Under the pieces are notes generated by a model. That model was not told the origin of the DNA. It saw only the letters and a program-made list of their open reading frames with translations, and made no database searches. A stretch of DNA of 64,000 nucleotides from Favolaschia claudopus (Eukaryota; Basidiomycota; Agaricomycetes; Agaricales; Mycenaceae): contig JAWWNJ010000020.1 in NCBI GenBank assembly GCA_037176885.1, forward strand, positions 1,922,001-1,986,000, given 5' to 3'. Within the stretch, counting starts at the first letter, position 1. Each line of letters opens with the position of its first letter. Below are positions 12,243 through 24,112 of the stretch, one piece after another. The translations under genes were made by a program, and so were the position numbers.

Positions 12243-12790
12243 GTGAAGTAGTCAGGAAGCGGGTAGAGGCTCTTAAGTCGGATATTGAATTGCTGGAAGC
12301 TCAGTGGAAGCCCGGCGGGGGTGTTGAATCCTTCCTGCAGCGATTCTCAATTCAACGCAGACGACAGCAGCTTGTACCACTCATTCTCCAAAGTGTGTGT
12401 CTTTCCACCACTTAGTCGACATGCGGTGATTAAAATGATAGTGAACAACATTGATGCTGAACTTGAAGAGTTCGAGATTGCTGGTTTGACAGCTCAGGAA
12501 GCAATCGCTGAGACGGCGGCACGCATGGAAGTCCTGAGGACACAGATGCATGTAGATAGCGCCACAAACGGAGAGGGAAACCGCAATATCTTAACCTTAG
12601 CCCTTGCAGAGGGCATTGAGGGACGGATAGTGAAGCAGAGCCTCTTAGCGGCGTTGACGGAGAACGGGTGCGTGCTATGCACTGAACATACTCGTATATT
12701 GACCATCGTAGAATACGGTGGTCGGAGGACTCTGTTCGCTCCCACATCATCCGCGTTTTTCTAGACGCATTTCACTCCAGGTGTAGATAA
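12243..12790 (+). CDS. Coiled-coil-like hypothetical protein, 5' end unresolved
   Basis: The frame opening REVVRKRVEALKSDIELLEA runs to a 46-nt intron (A|GTGTGT..GATAG, about 12,393-12,439). It continues in phase with MNNIDAELEEFEIAGLTA, then ETAARMEVLRTQM, giving helical, heptad-like, charge-rich sequence. A second likely intron (GG|GTGCGT..CGTAG, near 12,667-12,710) joins IRWSEDSVRSHIIRVFL and a stop at 12,788. I do not recognise the family. The upstream start could not be placed, because the frame before 12,243 is blocked and no good exon joins. A possible functional or fragmentary gene. Confidence 0.4.
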
Positions 12791-13062
12791 GCCGCTCTGG
12801 CTGATTGAGGGGTTCTGTGCGTTAATAAACAAACTGTAACTTACAAGGTTAGGAAAAAAAAATCACAATTTCTGAGATGGTGTTATCTGCGGCCGCTGTA
12901 TCGCAGTGGATTACAAAGGCCACCCCGCGCGCGGCCGTGAGGTTGCGCGGGTCGGGGGATACCTCAATCCGCAGATTCTCTAGTATAGAGTGAACAACTA
13001 GAGTATCTTCAGAAAAACGTCGAGTATACACGAGTACTAGGGAGGCTGAAACGAGCATATAC

Positions 13063-13420
13063 TTTAAAATAGCTGAAAATGCAGAGAAAATAGCTAAAAG
13101 GACCAACTTCAAGCAGCCGTTGCGAGCTCAAATGAGGTTCAATTCCAGTCAATCAAAGTGATAACTAGCATTGTTTTTCAAGTACTTTCATCCTATTATG
13201 ACACTTTTTTGCTGAGGATACATTGAGCTTTTCCAGATATGGCAATAATCAGAAACTGTCTTGTTATTGATGCATTGTCAGGGCATAATATATAGCTGAG
13301 TGTTCTAAGTGGTACAGTAGTATCATATATTTATCTCTACATTTTATTTCAGGTCATTCGGTGAAGTATACAGCAAGATTTTGGCCGAAAAGCCACGGCA
13401 ATTTCTATTTGCCACCACTG
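13063..13420. mobile_element. Half of the 684-bp foldback element with intact end
   Basis: Matches the reverse complement of the left arm plus centre of the complete copy at 29,882. It ends with the intact terminus CCACCACTG followed by TA (13,421-13,422). The opposite arm is missing. It lies about 165 bp upstream of the decayed gene starting near 13,586. Confidence 0.75.
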
Positions 13421-14062
13421 TAGGGCTACAGTACTCATTGGGACGGCTTGTAGAGTAGGTGCTGGTAGGGTGCCTTCTCGCGCATCCTTCGCCCTACGAC
13501 CAGGAGACCAGCCGGTTGCGCCGGCTGTCTTCTCCTCACCCGCACACAGCTACTGCCGTCCCACTTCAAATATATGTGCAGCATGAATGCAGCGACAGTC
13601 ACAACAGGTGCCTCTTGATCTCTTACCACGATGTGGTCTGACAAGAGGGGAGCCAGGCTTGCGCCCCGCTCTCAAAATTTCGACAGCACCTCGTCGTCCC
13701 GCCGACCCCTTCAATGTTGAAGGACCCAAGTATTCCACTTCAAAGGCTAAACCGTTCCCCAACGTCATCCGCAACGCCGAGGTGAATCCACCTCATTTCG
13801 ACGCTAAACTCGCTGCAACCTCCGCTATCTGCTACCACCCGGTTTCCAAACACCCAGACAGCATTGTACACCCCCCACGACGTCCTACGACAGCCAATTC
13901 ATCGTACTCCTCGTCCACCGTCCCCCCACGACATCCGTTACTGTTGGAAGGAGGTGATTATGTCATCGTCACCATGTACTCAGCCCCTGTCGTCATGTAC
14001 TTACCCCCTGTCGTAGTCGCATCTGATTCATTCCTTTCTTGCCTTCTACCACCATCTCAACA

Positions 14063-14074
14063 GGTTATGGGCCC
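14063..14074 (+). promoter_or_regulatory. Primer binding site (half tRNA-iMet type)
   Basis: GGTTATGGGCCC abuts the 3' end of the left LTR. It complements the anticodon stem-loop of initiator tRNA, as in Drosophila copia, which primes with a cleaved tRNA-iMet half (established for copia). Confidence 0.75.
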
Positions 14075-14159
14075 TCAGCTTCCTTTTATTTGCTTCTGCT
14101 GCTGAACCCCAACTCATTTATCGTTCTTTTCCATTCCATAAACCCGAATTCGACACATG

Positions 14160-14420
14160 ACGACGACCGAGAGACCTTGGGGAGACAGCCCCTGAAGGAC
14201 GACCACTCTCAGACGGAGAGACCTGCGGGAGACGACCCACCCGCGGGACGACCACTCTCAGACCGGGAGGACCTACGAGAGATGACCCCCTCGAGGACGA
14301 CCACCTTCCAAACCGAAGGACCGGTGGGAGACGACCCCCTCACTGGACGACCACCTTCACGCCCGAGAAGGACCGGCGGGAAACGATGCCCTTGCTGGAC
14401 GACCACCTTCTGTCCTAATG
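14160..14420 (+). repeat. Tandem repeat inside the TRIM, period about 50 bp
   Basis: Five imperfect units each begin GGACGACCAC(C/T)(C/T)TC and contain a GACC-x-GYGGGAGACGAC-like segment. The units differ at many positions. They may have arisen by template switching during reverse transcription. Confidence 0.7.
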
Positions 14421-17400
14421 CGAATATCGAAAACAGTTTATGTTATCCTCGACATCGTTCATTCTTTCATCCGAGCCATCCCGTCACGCCGATTTCGATG
14501 GTGTATATTGCCGATGAAGATATGCGACGACTCCAGGGGGAGCTTAATTTGGTTTTGGTTCTACATTTTGGCTTCGTACTCGGTGCGATGAGGGGGAGTG
14601 TTGGAAGGAGGTGATTATGTCATCGTCACCATGTACTCAGCCCCTGTCGTCATGTACTTACCCCCTGTCGTAGTCGCATCTGATTCATTCCTTTCTTGCC
14701 TTCTACCACCATCTCAACAGTTACATGTCACACGCTGCCGCGTATCACCTCGCTTGCCCGCCACGAGGCATGCCCCGTTCACCTGTACAGTTGGTTTGGC
14801 GACCCGTCACTTGCGACGAGCCTGCTCCCACATCCATTTCCCTTTCCATTCATCCATCACCGACCCCAGAACCGCGACGTACTGGACCGGCCTGCCCAAA
14901 ATTCGGGACGAGCGGCTAGTGTACCGACGTTGTTGATAGGCTCGGGAATTTGGGACCCCCGTTTGTTTAGCTCCTGGCCAGCAAAGACTGGTTAAACCAA
15001 GGTTTTACAGCAGTTTCAGTTTCCGTGGCTCGCTGGCGTGATGGACCCGAGTCGATGGGATCTTGCGATGCGAGCTGGTTGCCTCGCTCAAAGGCCGACC
15101 TCTTTATGCCCCTTTTCCTTTTCTTTCTCTATGTCCTTATGTCCAGTTACCGTTCCACGATGGATGCGTTCACCCACCCTCTCCACAACTATACTGTACA
15201 TACCACGGACGATCTTTCACTCAGTACCTATTCGCCTTCGGGCACCGCGTCTTAGCACTAAGGGTTTTGCTTGTTGCGGAATATAAATGCTGATACAAAA
15301 AAAAAAGCGACAGTCACAAGACCACCGAGTCGGTGTTCAACCCGGCTCACTGTCCTTCGATGTCGAGATCCACAGCCGCGGAACAAGAATAGTCGGCATC
15401 TCCATGCAATGCACGGGCGAAGCGCAACTGAATGGCTGCTGCGCGCATTGCGCCAAGATCCCGGCTGAGGTACAGAAACTCGTCGACCTTGCTCTTCAGG
15501 CAGACTCGCGGATCAACCATCGATATTTGAGCTGGAGCCAGATTCGCAACCTCCTCGCGGACCGAACGGAAGAGGCGCGGAAATGGCGTCTGAAGGTAAT
15601 TTCGCGCGTTTATCATGGCCATCTGAGATTGATACCTGATGCAGAGCCTCAATACGGCGCGTAATTTTGCTACCGCAGTTCGAAGACTAGCGGATTACGG
15701 TCGATTCATGGAGGCCATTGTCGACAACAACCTACCCCGCCTTCATCAGCTCATCAGCGTTGGTTTCCGGCGCGGGTCGAGCCCAAGTGCTTTGATCCGG
15801 ATGATTTAGTCCGCACTACCAGCCTCGTCCCGTCCTAGACTCCCGTACCCTCGACATCGCCCTTCTTGTCTTTCGTCTCGGTGGTCGAAAATTGCTGTAT
15901 GCTGTCAACCATAGACTCGGACTCCCCTCCCTTCGGACGTTGCGCACTCATATGGCGTTCACCAAAGTCATGCCAACCGTCGGCATGATCTCCATCGACG
16001 ACATAATACACAACATCCGTGAAGTCGTTCTGAGGCCTCGAGAAGCTGCCGCCACGCCCCAACCCCTTCGTGGTGTCAATCTCCTCATCGACGAGGTTGC
16101 GCTTGAAGAGCGTGCTTGTCATTTTCGCCATAACAACAGTGTTGGCGGCCTGTGCTGGCGACACTCACCGAAGGTGAATCTACAGCTCAAGAGTTACAAT
16201 GATGCTCTGAAGATTGCGGAGAATATCAAATCAGGCGATGTTCATCTGGGCAAGGAGATGACCGTCGTCTCCGTTTCTTGCTTCGGCGAATCCGGCACAT
16301 ACCCAATTATGGCGCTTCCTACATGCAAGTCGGTCGGTCCCGCCGAGTCCAGCATGATATACGAGACTGTGACGGAAGCTTGGGTTGAGCATGCGGCTGC
16401 GAAGGTTGGAATGCCTTGGTCGTGGTCAACGGATGGCGAACCTTCTCGTCGCAAAGCCGGGTATGACCAATTTGTGCGATATAAGCTAGGCCCGACCTCT
16501 CCGCTCTACGGCACTCTTGCTGGCATGGCCGGCCTCAACATCTTTACCGGTATTCACAGCATCACCCTCGACTTCGATTACAAGCATATCTTTAAGCGTA
16601 TGTACATCCGATCCTGCTCCATTCAGCGCTTGAATGTTTCAATTTTTGCAGGTGTTTGTACTCTCATCCGCTCTGCGGCTGGGATGGCTCTGTCCAATGG
16701 ACGCATCATCAATCCCGCCGTGCTTACCCGGTTCCTGGCCCGTCTACCCGAACAGTCCGAAGACTCTGTGCGTAAAGTTTTGTTTCCAGACGATCCTCAA
16801 GACGTACCTCGTGCAGTCGAGTTGATGGAAGCCATTATCGACTTCCTTGCATTCGACTTCGGCCAGGTGGATGCCGATACTGCGGCGGACCTTGATTCTA
16901 TCCGCCTTCTCGCTCTCGTCCTCAAGTCTATCCTCGCTCCGTTTATAACCCCCGATATGTCGCTTTCAGAGCAAATGACACATCTCTCGACCATACGCAC
17001 CTCACCTTTACCCTGTTCTGTATGAATAGACTTACCTTCATGTCGAACCAACTATACGGCGATTCCCAATCCATGATTAAGAACGCGTTCTTCTGCTTAG
17101 CTAAACAACAAAAATTGGACCCTCGGCTACCTTTCTACCTGTTTCAGGTTGGCGACGACCCACTGGAACGACTGTTCGGGAAACTGCGCATGCTTGGTGG
17201 TCACAACTCGGCAATGAGTTATGCACAGGCTATCGAACGCTAGGGCGCGCGTGCGATCTTCAAGCCGTATACTTGCGCCAACCGGACCTCGATCAAGGCC
17301 AGCGACGTATTAGCATGACACGTTCCGAGGGTGTTGATCACCTGAACATGGTATCGTGGGCTGGCCATGCGATTGCGGGTGACTGTCACATCCCGTCGGT

Positions 17401-19299
17401 ATGGGAAGAAGGACGCAAGGTCGCAGAACAAATTCTTTCAAAGCTGCACTTTCCCCCAGAGTCCTACATACACTTCAACTCCTTCCAATGTGTTACCTCT
17501 TGACCCCTCCTCATCTTCTTGTCCTGGTCCCTTTGACCGACTCTTCCACCAACCCTTCTCAGGCTAAGACTGCTTCTCCCGACGAAGATGACGACGACAT
17601 CGAGGATCAAAGCTCAGGAATCACTTTTGAGGAGAGTCTTGAGGAGGTTCCCGAGCTTGTCCTTCCGTCCGGACGCGGAATTGATCCCAACGACTACCTC
17701 AGCGTGCAAGGGAAATGGGTCCACAAGCAGCGCATCTGCCGCGTCGTTATCAATGCAGACTCCGAGCCCAAGTCAACCGAGCGCTTGAGACGGGTGCGCG
17801 GTCATACCAAAGTCAATGGCAAGAAGCGCGACGACGTCAACCCCGAAGCTCTTCTCGGCGCCAACACATTCATCCTTGGTGACCCTTTCTGTACCCTCCC
17901 TCGGACGAACCAGACTCTCTCTCTTGCTCTTGTTCGATCGACTGCTATCCATGAAGACGGCGTCTCTCGCGGCAGCATCTTAGCACCGACCATCCGAAAT
18001 CCTCAGGCCAAAGTCAAGCTCAGTGGTCAAGTTCTGAGCTTGACAATGGTTCCTACGCTGGACGACATTCTTCCTGAGTCCGACAGTGCTCTGGTGCAGC
18101 CCAATCGGCATTCGCTCTCAATTCCCACCGTCCAGACCCCATAAGCGAAGACAAGTCTCCCTGGTCTTGGATTTGGAACGGCCGGTTTTTAAAGGTCGAT
18201 TCCGCCATCGCTGGGATCAAGCAAACAACGGAGAAGGTGGTGATTGTCTCAGTTCTAGGGGCGCTGACCGAGCTCGTGAATCATCGTCCCGTTGATGTTG
18301 TACCGCGTCTGGGAGATCGTGCCTATGAGATTAATTCAGAGGGTCGGTCTTGGGAGTTGGATGACGGTCCCATGGGCGCCGTCTGCGAGATGCTTTGGGA
18401 TGTTGTTGTGAAGGAAAAGATTGCGCTTACTTCACTTGCGAGTGTCAAGAAGTCCGCTGATTTCCCATACTCGTTTGACAACGGTTTGTGTATTCATTTA
18501 CCTCTTTACATTCATAGTCAGTCTCATTCTTCTTCTGTCAGGAAATCGTGCGCTTGTCTGTCAAGATGGCACTCAGCAGCTCATGCAGCAACACGACAGC
18601 AAAGTTCAGCGTGTATGCCTTCTCTGTGGTCAACGTCCGAAGGGACCAAACGAATGGCGCACGCACATTTCAACGCATGTCCTTCGTTCCATACGCGGAG
18701 TTGCTGAATCGCTTCGTACGCCGGTACGCGCAGTAGATGTGAAATTTCGGTATATTCTAATGACGTCTTTTCAGGTCGGACTGAGCTTGCCTTGTGGTCT
18801 GTGCGCTTCGTCAGGCAAGTCGGCGTGCGAAGTGTCGCTACTGACAAAAGGGCCGACCACTCACGTTCTAACTGAATGCGAAAAGAGCGTGAACATCACC
18901 TACAAATCAGCCGAGCACGGTTCCAAGTCTACACCTTGTCGCAATGTTCCGATTGTTTGCAAGTTGTGTCATCCCGACCAACCTCCACCTGGTACCTGCC
19001 AGCGCGCGCAATGGCGCTACAATATGCCGGAACACCTCTCCGCTGCTCACCCGGAATACGCGTCGCCCCTCAATCCCGGTGGAACTCCACTACCACACGA
19101 GGTTTGGGAAAGCATGAAAGTTGACGAGGCGGAGGAGTTGGCGCTGGGGATACCGAAGGTGTCAATACCGGCGGTTTTCACGGAGGTTGCTGCACCAGGT
19201 GAAGGCGTAGACCGTTCGAATGTCGTTGGGAAGAAGAGAAAGAGGAAGGATGGGACGGCAGCAGCGGGAACGAGGAAGAAGAAGAAGTAGCCTCATGTA

Positions 19300-19789
19300 G
19301 CCGTTATACTCTAAACGATTGCATTGCACGTCGAGTCTCAAAAAGATTGCATTGGGGAGAGCGGAGAATCCTAGAGCACGGCACAGCCTTTGACAGGAAA
19401 CCACGTGCGCAGCACGTGAATTTACCCACGCCCTCCCCCACGGCGACGCGCGCCGGCGAGTGCAGCGAGCGGCAGTGCGGCTTTGAAAGCAGCAAGTGAG
19501 TGCAGATCAAAACGGTTAAAGGGTCCTGAGTGGCGAAGGCACGGGTCCCATAGCTCGTACAAACGATAGTAAGTAACGGGATCGGACATCGGTCCGGTCA
19601 CGTGGTACATCTCCCCACCCCTCTCGCCAGTTTTCTGAGCATGATATCATCAATTTTCTGTCCGACCTCCTCTTGCCTCCGCTCGCGGGCTAAGGTCAGG
19701 CATAGAGGAATCGAGGGTGTCACGTTTGACATTTTGCGGTGATATTGTGCACCACTTCGCCGTCGCCAAATCCACCTTCCTCGCCACTA
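19300..19789. repeat. GC-rich dispersed repeat fragment and flank
   Basis: About 19,385-19,560 matches the repeat block near 40.2-40.3 kb (shared CGGCGACGCGCGCCGGCGAG, then GTGCAGCGAGCGGCAGTGC and GAGTGGCGAAGGCACGGG). It follows the 3' end of the decayed gene. Nothing else is recognised up to the next element. Confidence 0.6.
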
Positions 19790-20351
19790 AGATAGAGAGC
19801 GTGGGATCCCCGCACCTTACTTAAGCATGTTATGTAACGCTTATTAATCGTTCCCACGGCCAAATCCCCAGTCGCACAAAAAATTTCGTGCTCTTTCCGG
19901 CCTGCGGAAGGGCTGACCTACAGACTTTAGAAGACATTCTAGCCCTTCCACACTGCAAGGAGTTTCTGTCACTCATTGCGCCGCAAAGGTTTGACAGGTC
20001 CCACCCTTAAGCGAGCTGGCGAAGCATGCCGAGATGACTATCATGTGGCTGTGCTGGCCAAATTTTCCTCCGAAGTTTTTGAAAAGTGTCTCATTTGGTG
20101 AGAAAACCACATAGAAACACTCAGAAAAAAAGTGGTCTGATTTTTTTTGTGGGTCATATAGCAAGAGACCAAGGGACATTTTGGCAACTCTGCCCAATAG
20201 GAACCCTTCATTGAACCTCTATCTAAGACTTGTATTGGGCAAAATTCCCAATCTGGACCTTAGCATCGTGCTATAAGCCCTCGACGTCGAGCGTGACAAT
20301 GTCACAGTGTGATGCTGACATAAGGGTGCGGGGATCCCACGCTCTCTATCT
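19790..20351. mobile_element. 562-bp TIR element, TA-flanked
   Basis: Termini AGATAGAGAGCGTGGGATCC and its reverse complement GGATCCCACGCTCTCTATCT form inverted repeats of about 27 bp that continue as CCCGCACC/GGTGCGGGG. TA lies directly outside both ends. No coding region was seen inside, so it is a nonautonomous element. Confidence 0.85.
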
Positions 20352-21719
20352 TACGTCAGGAAACACGGATCTGATCCATAGATGCCGGTGATTACGATAC
20401 CATCAATATCACTGATAGCTCCTCGGTTAGATATGGTAGCACTCGGTAGACAATATAGCAAAGGCTTATAACCCTGTAGACCCCAGAGATAGGTGAGCAG
20501 AGCAATACTCTGGGAGCTGATATAGGCAAGAAGAGGTTTTTTGATTCCTGAGAAATTCTATTACAGAGTTGTGTTGACAGTTGATCGCCGCTTGCTTCTG
20601 TGAATCCGATGACGCAAATGGATTTTGACCACCAATCGTTCAAATTCATTTACATCACCGACACCACTATCTACCTGCCCGACCATACGCCCGCATCCGA
20701 ACACGCCTCTCCTCTTCCTTCTTTCGGGCTAAATGAACTGCAACTTGATATCGAAAGAGGTGGAAATCGTGGTGACGGAGGTAAGGGTTGAGATAAAATT
20801 CCTTTGCCTCGTCCAAGACTGAATCTGAAGTCCATGAGCGATTAGCAGATTTGCCGAATCGCGGAATCAAATGGCAAGAACGAAGAATTTGACTCAGCGG
20901 AATCACTTCCGAATTCTGCTGGTGATTCCGCGAAGAAAGGGAAAGTTTATGCATCCCAATACCATCGGTGGGCGGTGATTGCAGAGGTCTGAACCAGTCG
21001 ACGTAAGCGCAAGAAGGGGATTCGGGAATGATGTGAGTTGGAATTTTGAAGATGACACGGACCCGAGCGACTGATAGACCTGAAATTCGACGTAAGTTAT
21101 TTGAGCACGCGATCAAAATTTTGTTTCAAACATACCATCTGTCGGCGGCGCACCCTCAGCTCGCGGTCTGGTGCGAACGAGGACTGTGTCGAACGTCCCT
21201 GGCTTCCCAGGTTTATAACCCTTGGAGCTGCTCTTGGGTGGGACAGCTTTCAAAGCGCGAACAGTGTCGCGCAGATCCTCGGATGCGACTTCCGCAAGAA
21301 AAGGAAGCCCTAATTTTACACGCTTGTAAACTGCAAATTTCGTTGATTCGTCAATTCGCGCCTGCATCCGGTGTGAATCGAAAAGGAAATCGGCCACTTT
21401 GTCCACAAATCGCGGTGCACAAAAGTCCCGAGCGATGGTTCCAGCAGACGCAGCGGGGAAGGAAGGTTTTATGAATCTATATGAAGTTTGATTAATCAAT
21501 TGCGGTATAGGCCGCAAATTACGTTTAAGCAATGCTCTGCTATGTAAACACCTACCTGGGCCTGTGCATGAACGTTAACTGAACCTGCGGCCCCGCTTGC
21601 ATTGGCACTGCGCAAGTCGGATTAATCAGAGGTCGTTAATCAATGTTTAACAGAACACTGAAATCAAGACGGGGGAAGAATCAAATTTATTGACTATCTG
21701 TAGATAATCACTGTTTATG

Positions 21720-22394
21720 TTACAAATTAACAAAACGGTTTAAGCAGTGTTCATCCGTCAGATTAGGAGAACAAATGGTCCGTTTAACAAAACAGCAACC
21801 TCGATGCAAACGTGAAGGGAAGAAGAACGAAAGGACAATTTGAATGAGACTCACAATCACAACATTGTTGACGCAGTGAATCTCAAGCGCTGCAACTACA
21901 ATTCGAAATTGTCGGCAAAAGACATCACGTGAAGAGACGGTGCTTACCATTCCGAGACGATGCGTACAGAGTACGAGTAGCAGCTCGACGTTGAGGCGGC
22001 TGATAGGGCAGGCGATGACAGCGACGGGGGCTGCGAGAATGCCGATGGGTGGGAGAAATAGAGAAAAGTGAGTTGACGTACTTATTCCCTCGATGAATCT
22101 CACTGACTCCTCACGCTGTAAGGCGGTACCGATCCGAGGCCGCGTAGGGAAAGCACAGAGGCAGTTGAAGGCAGCTGTCCGTCGTTGTCGCTGGCGGTAA
22201 GTGGAGATGAGGGAGGGTAGGGAGAGTGCGCGGGGTGGAACAGAGTCAAGCTGCCTTTTGGCTGCCTTGACGACGAATGATGTGACACGGTTGATATTCA
22301 CATCACGTGCCCGCTTGTCAACAACGCGGTCACGTTTTATTACGTCCACCTCGAGCGTCGACAGTGTGTGCATGGCATCAAAGAAACCTGCCAT
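21720..22394 (-). CDS. Unassigned open frame in the 4.4-kb insertion
   Basis: A 224-codon frame starts MAGFFDAMHTLSTLEVDVIK. The first 55 or so residues are charged and protein-like (KRDRVVDKRARDVNINRV); later parts look like read-through of non-coding sequence, so an intron near residue 55 is possible. I do not recognise it. It may be cargo or noise. Confidence 0.25.
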   Translation of the reverse strand: MAGFFDAMHTLSTLEVDVIKRDRVVDKRARDVNINRVTSFVVKAAKRQLDSVPPRALSLPSLISTYRQRQRRTAAFNCLCAFPTRPRIGTALQREESVRFIEGISTSTHFSLFLPPIGILAAPVAVIACPISRLNVELLLVLCTHRLGMVSTVSSRDVFCRQFRIVVAALEIHCVNNVVIVSLIQIVLSFFFPSRLHRGCCFVKRTICSPNLTDEHCLNRFVNL

Positions 22395-23639
22395 TTTCTA
22401 ATGCTTGAGCAATAAATGTACCTATCTGGCTCGGATTTGTGGGAAAATAAATAAGTCGGACTGCAGAATGAGCATTATGTAAAATTCTCAGTCAACATTA
22501 AGTCAACAATGATTGCGGTTGGCCACTGCAAGGTTCACATCAGGAACACGCTAATTCTCAGGAATGGCATGCTGAGGGTCTAAGCGCTTGTTTGGGTAAA
22601 GATTAGAATTTAGGGATGATTAGCTCATTGGCTCCTGTTGCGTGCGAAATCGAGCAATTTTGACGCGTGATTTGATATTCAACACAGCTTGGCATCGTAT
22701 TCAACTCAAGCACCCTGCTCTATCCTCTTGCCGATGAGCTTCAAGCTGCTGTGTTTCCACTGTCTGCAACACAATGCCAGTATCGGTGAAGGTATTGGCA
22801 CTCGAAATTCTCGTTAGATACACCGCAACGGCCGGAGCCGAGCATCGACTCAAAACTTGATCTCGAGTTACGGTGATTTTGTTTCTCAGGCAGCCACTGT
22901 GAGAAGTATTTGTCATGAAATTCAAGATCATCGTCTTGAAATTCAAGATTCCTGACGTTTCGTTAGAATACACGTCATGAATTTCAAGACTGGTTTCATG
23001 ATGCTCCAAAACTTCTAAAAGTTACAAGGTGTGATACCGCACTCATATTCAACTGTGGGACCACATTACAGGTTAATGCATATAATTCTCTTTCAAAAAG
23101 TGACATAAAAATCTTGAACCTGCATTCACGACGAAACATCACGAATTTCGGCCTCGAAAAACCATGTTCAAGTCCTGCGGCCGAGCTGCCGAGTCAATGA
23201 CGTCACTTACAGCATTGCTCCACATCCGTAGCACACATATGCTGCGGCCGCTCACGACGCCTCTTGTCTCCCCCCACCATGACCTCCCTCCAAGTCACCA
23301 TCGTAGAGCGCCGCCGCCGCCGCCACTCTCGCCAACACACTCTGCTGTAACGGACCACGCTTCTTTCCCTACGTCACCGCCCTCTAGGATCAATCCACAC
23401 CGCCGTAACCGAACTAGATCTTTCTGCAGTGCGCAACACTCTCAAAGGATTAAGGGGTAGCGAAGGATGAGCCGGGATGAAGTGGCAGGGCAGGGTATTA
23501 TCGTGAGTGATACTGCGAGAGTGCATTGCAGCTCATTAATGCGCTCTTTCCCTGTCGTGGTAACTTGGCTCTTCGATGACGACAGAGCATTCAGTGATCT
23601 GTCTAACGCGGTGAGTTACTTCCCTTCTCTATCTACATA

Positions 23640-24112
23640 CAGTCGTCACTGTCATAACCCATAGCCCTCGGGATACACCTCAGGGTATGGGTTATCACAG
23701 TGTATGGCTTTCAAAGGGGATCAGAGGCAGTGTTAGGTCACGTTTTCCGTGAGATATTACTATATATGGGGCGCGGGAACACTTACCTCATCCATGATAG
23801 GTGCATGAACAGTGGTAAAATGGCCCATCAACTCGGATTTGGCGTAAATATGGGTGATTTCGGTGCATCTTACAACTTTGCAAATAAAATCAAGGTAAAA
23901 TCATCCCAAACCATGCCGGTTGAACTTCTTGAAGGGCCCGATATAGAGATTTCATGGGATATGACCTTCGCAGACGGTATGGATTATGGGGTATGAGAGA
24001 GTTATGGGTTATGGCCTCCATTTCACTGCAAACCAACTTGGTGGGGCCAAAAAAGTATGGGTTACAGCAGAGTATGGGTTATCAGAGGTATGGGTTAGGA
24101 CAGTGACGACTG
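23640..24112. mobile_element. 473-bp TA-flanked TIR element
   Basis: Inverted termini CAGTCGTCACTGTC-TAACCCATA are each flanked by TA (23,638-23,639; 24,113-24,114). The motif TATGGGTTA is repeated several times near both ends. It is nested in the 4.4-kb insertion. A 98-codon frame (23,700-23,996) lies inside; no family is recognised. Confidence 0.85.

Larger units (their letters stand above)
13942..14719 (+). mobile_element. TRIM: 778-bp miniature LTR retrotransposon
   Basis: Two 121-bp direct repeats that look identical (13,942-14,062 and 14,599-14,719), starting TGTTGGAAGG and ending TCTCAACA, bound the unit. A perfect 5-bp target-site duplication GTTAC flanks it (13,937-13,941; 14,720-14,724). 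Directly after the left LTR is GGTTATGGGCCC, complementary to the anticodon stem-loop of initiator tRNA-Met (GGGCCCATAACC). Directly before the right LTR is the purine run GAGGGGGAG, a polypurine tract. There is no gag or pol. It must rely on another element's machinery; the copia-type element near 56 kb has the same primer binding site. LTR identity implies a recent insertion. Confidence 0.93.
13605..15306 (+). mobile_element. Poly(A)-tailed retro-insertion with 13-bp target-site duplication
   Basis: The sequence GCGACAGTCACAA occurs at 13,592-13,604 and again at 15,307-15,319. The second copy is directly preceded by ten A residues (15,297-15,306). A direct duplication with a poly(A) run at one end is the signature of target-primed reverse transcription (LINE, SINE or processed transcript). 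Coding-like segments include RSQNFDSTSSSRRPLQ near 13.7 kb and a C-rich, pyrimidine-rich trailer; no reverse transcriptase is present, so it is either a 5'-truncated LINE or a retrocopy. It carries a later LTR insertion at 13,942. Confidence 0.75.
13586..19290 (+). pseudogene. Large multi-exon transposase-like protein with C-terminal zinc clusters, decayed and disrupted
   Basis: Reconstructed exon segments run MQRQSQ, [retro-insertion], DHRVGVQPGSLSFD.., with C-x-GE..CCAHC and HRYLSWSQIRNLL motifs. Introns at 15,596-15,644 and 16,598-16,651 and two late introns (18,484-18,541; 18,724-18,774) have GT..AG ends and keep phase. The central part contains LLIDEVALEERA, WSWSTDGEPSRRKAGY and ITLDFDYKHIFKR, which could be the acidic residues of an RNase-H-fold DDE/D transposase (inference). 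The C-terminus has several Cys/His clusters (CLLCGQ..H..H, CGLC, CKLCH..H) and ends in a basic KKRKRK..RKKKK nuclear signal. Single-base frame breaks are seen near 15,806, 16,996, 17,241 and 18,140. This family recurs in many agaricomycetes and is often multi-copy (general knowledge). Confidence 0.75.

Noticed and set aside
15307..19290. KDZ (Kyakuja-Dileera-Zisupton) transposase
   Set aside because: The expected KDZ motif blocks were not seen; the acidic motifs and C-terminal zinc clusters look like a different family.
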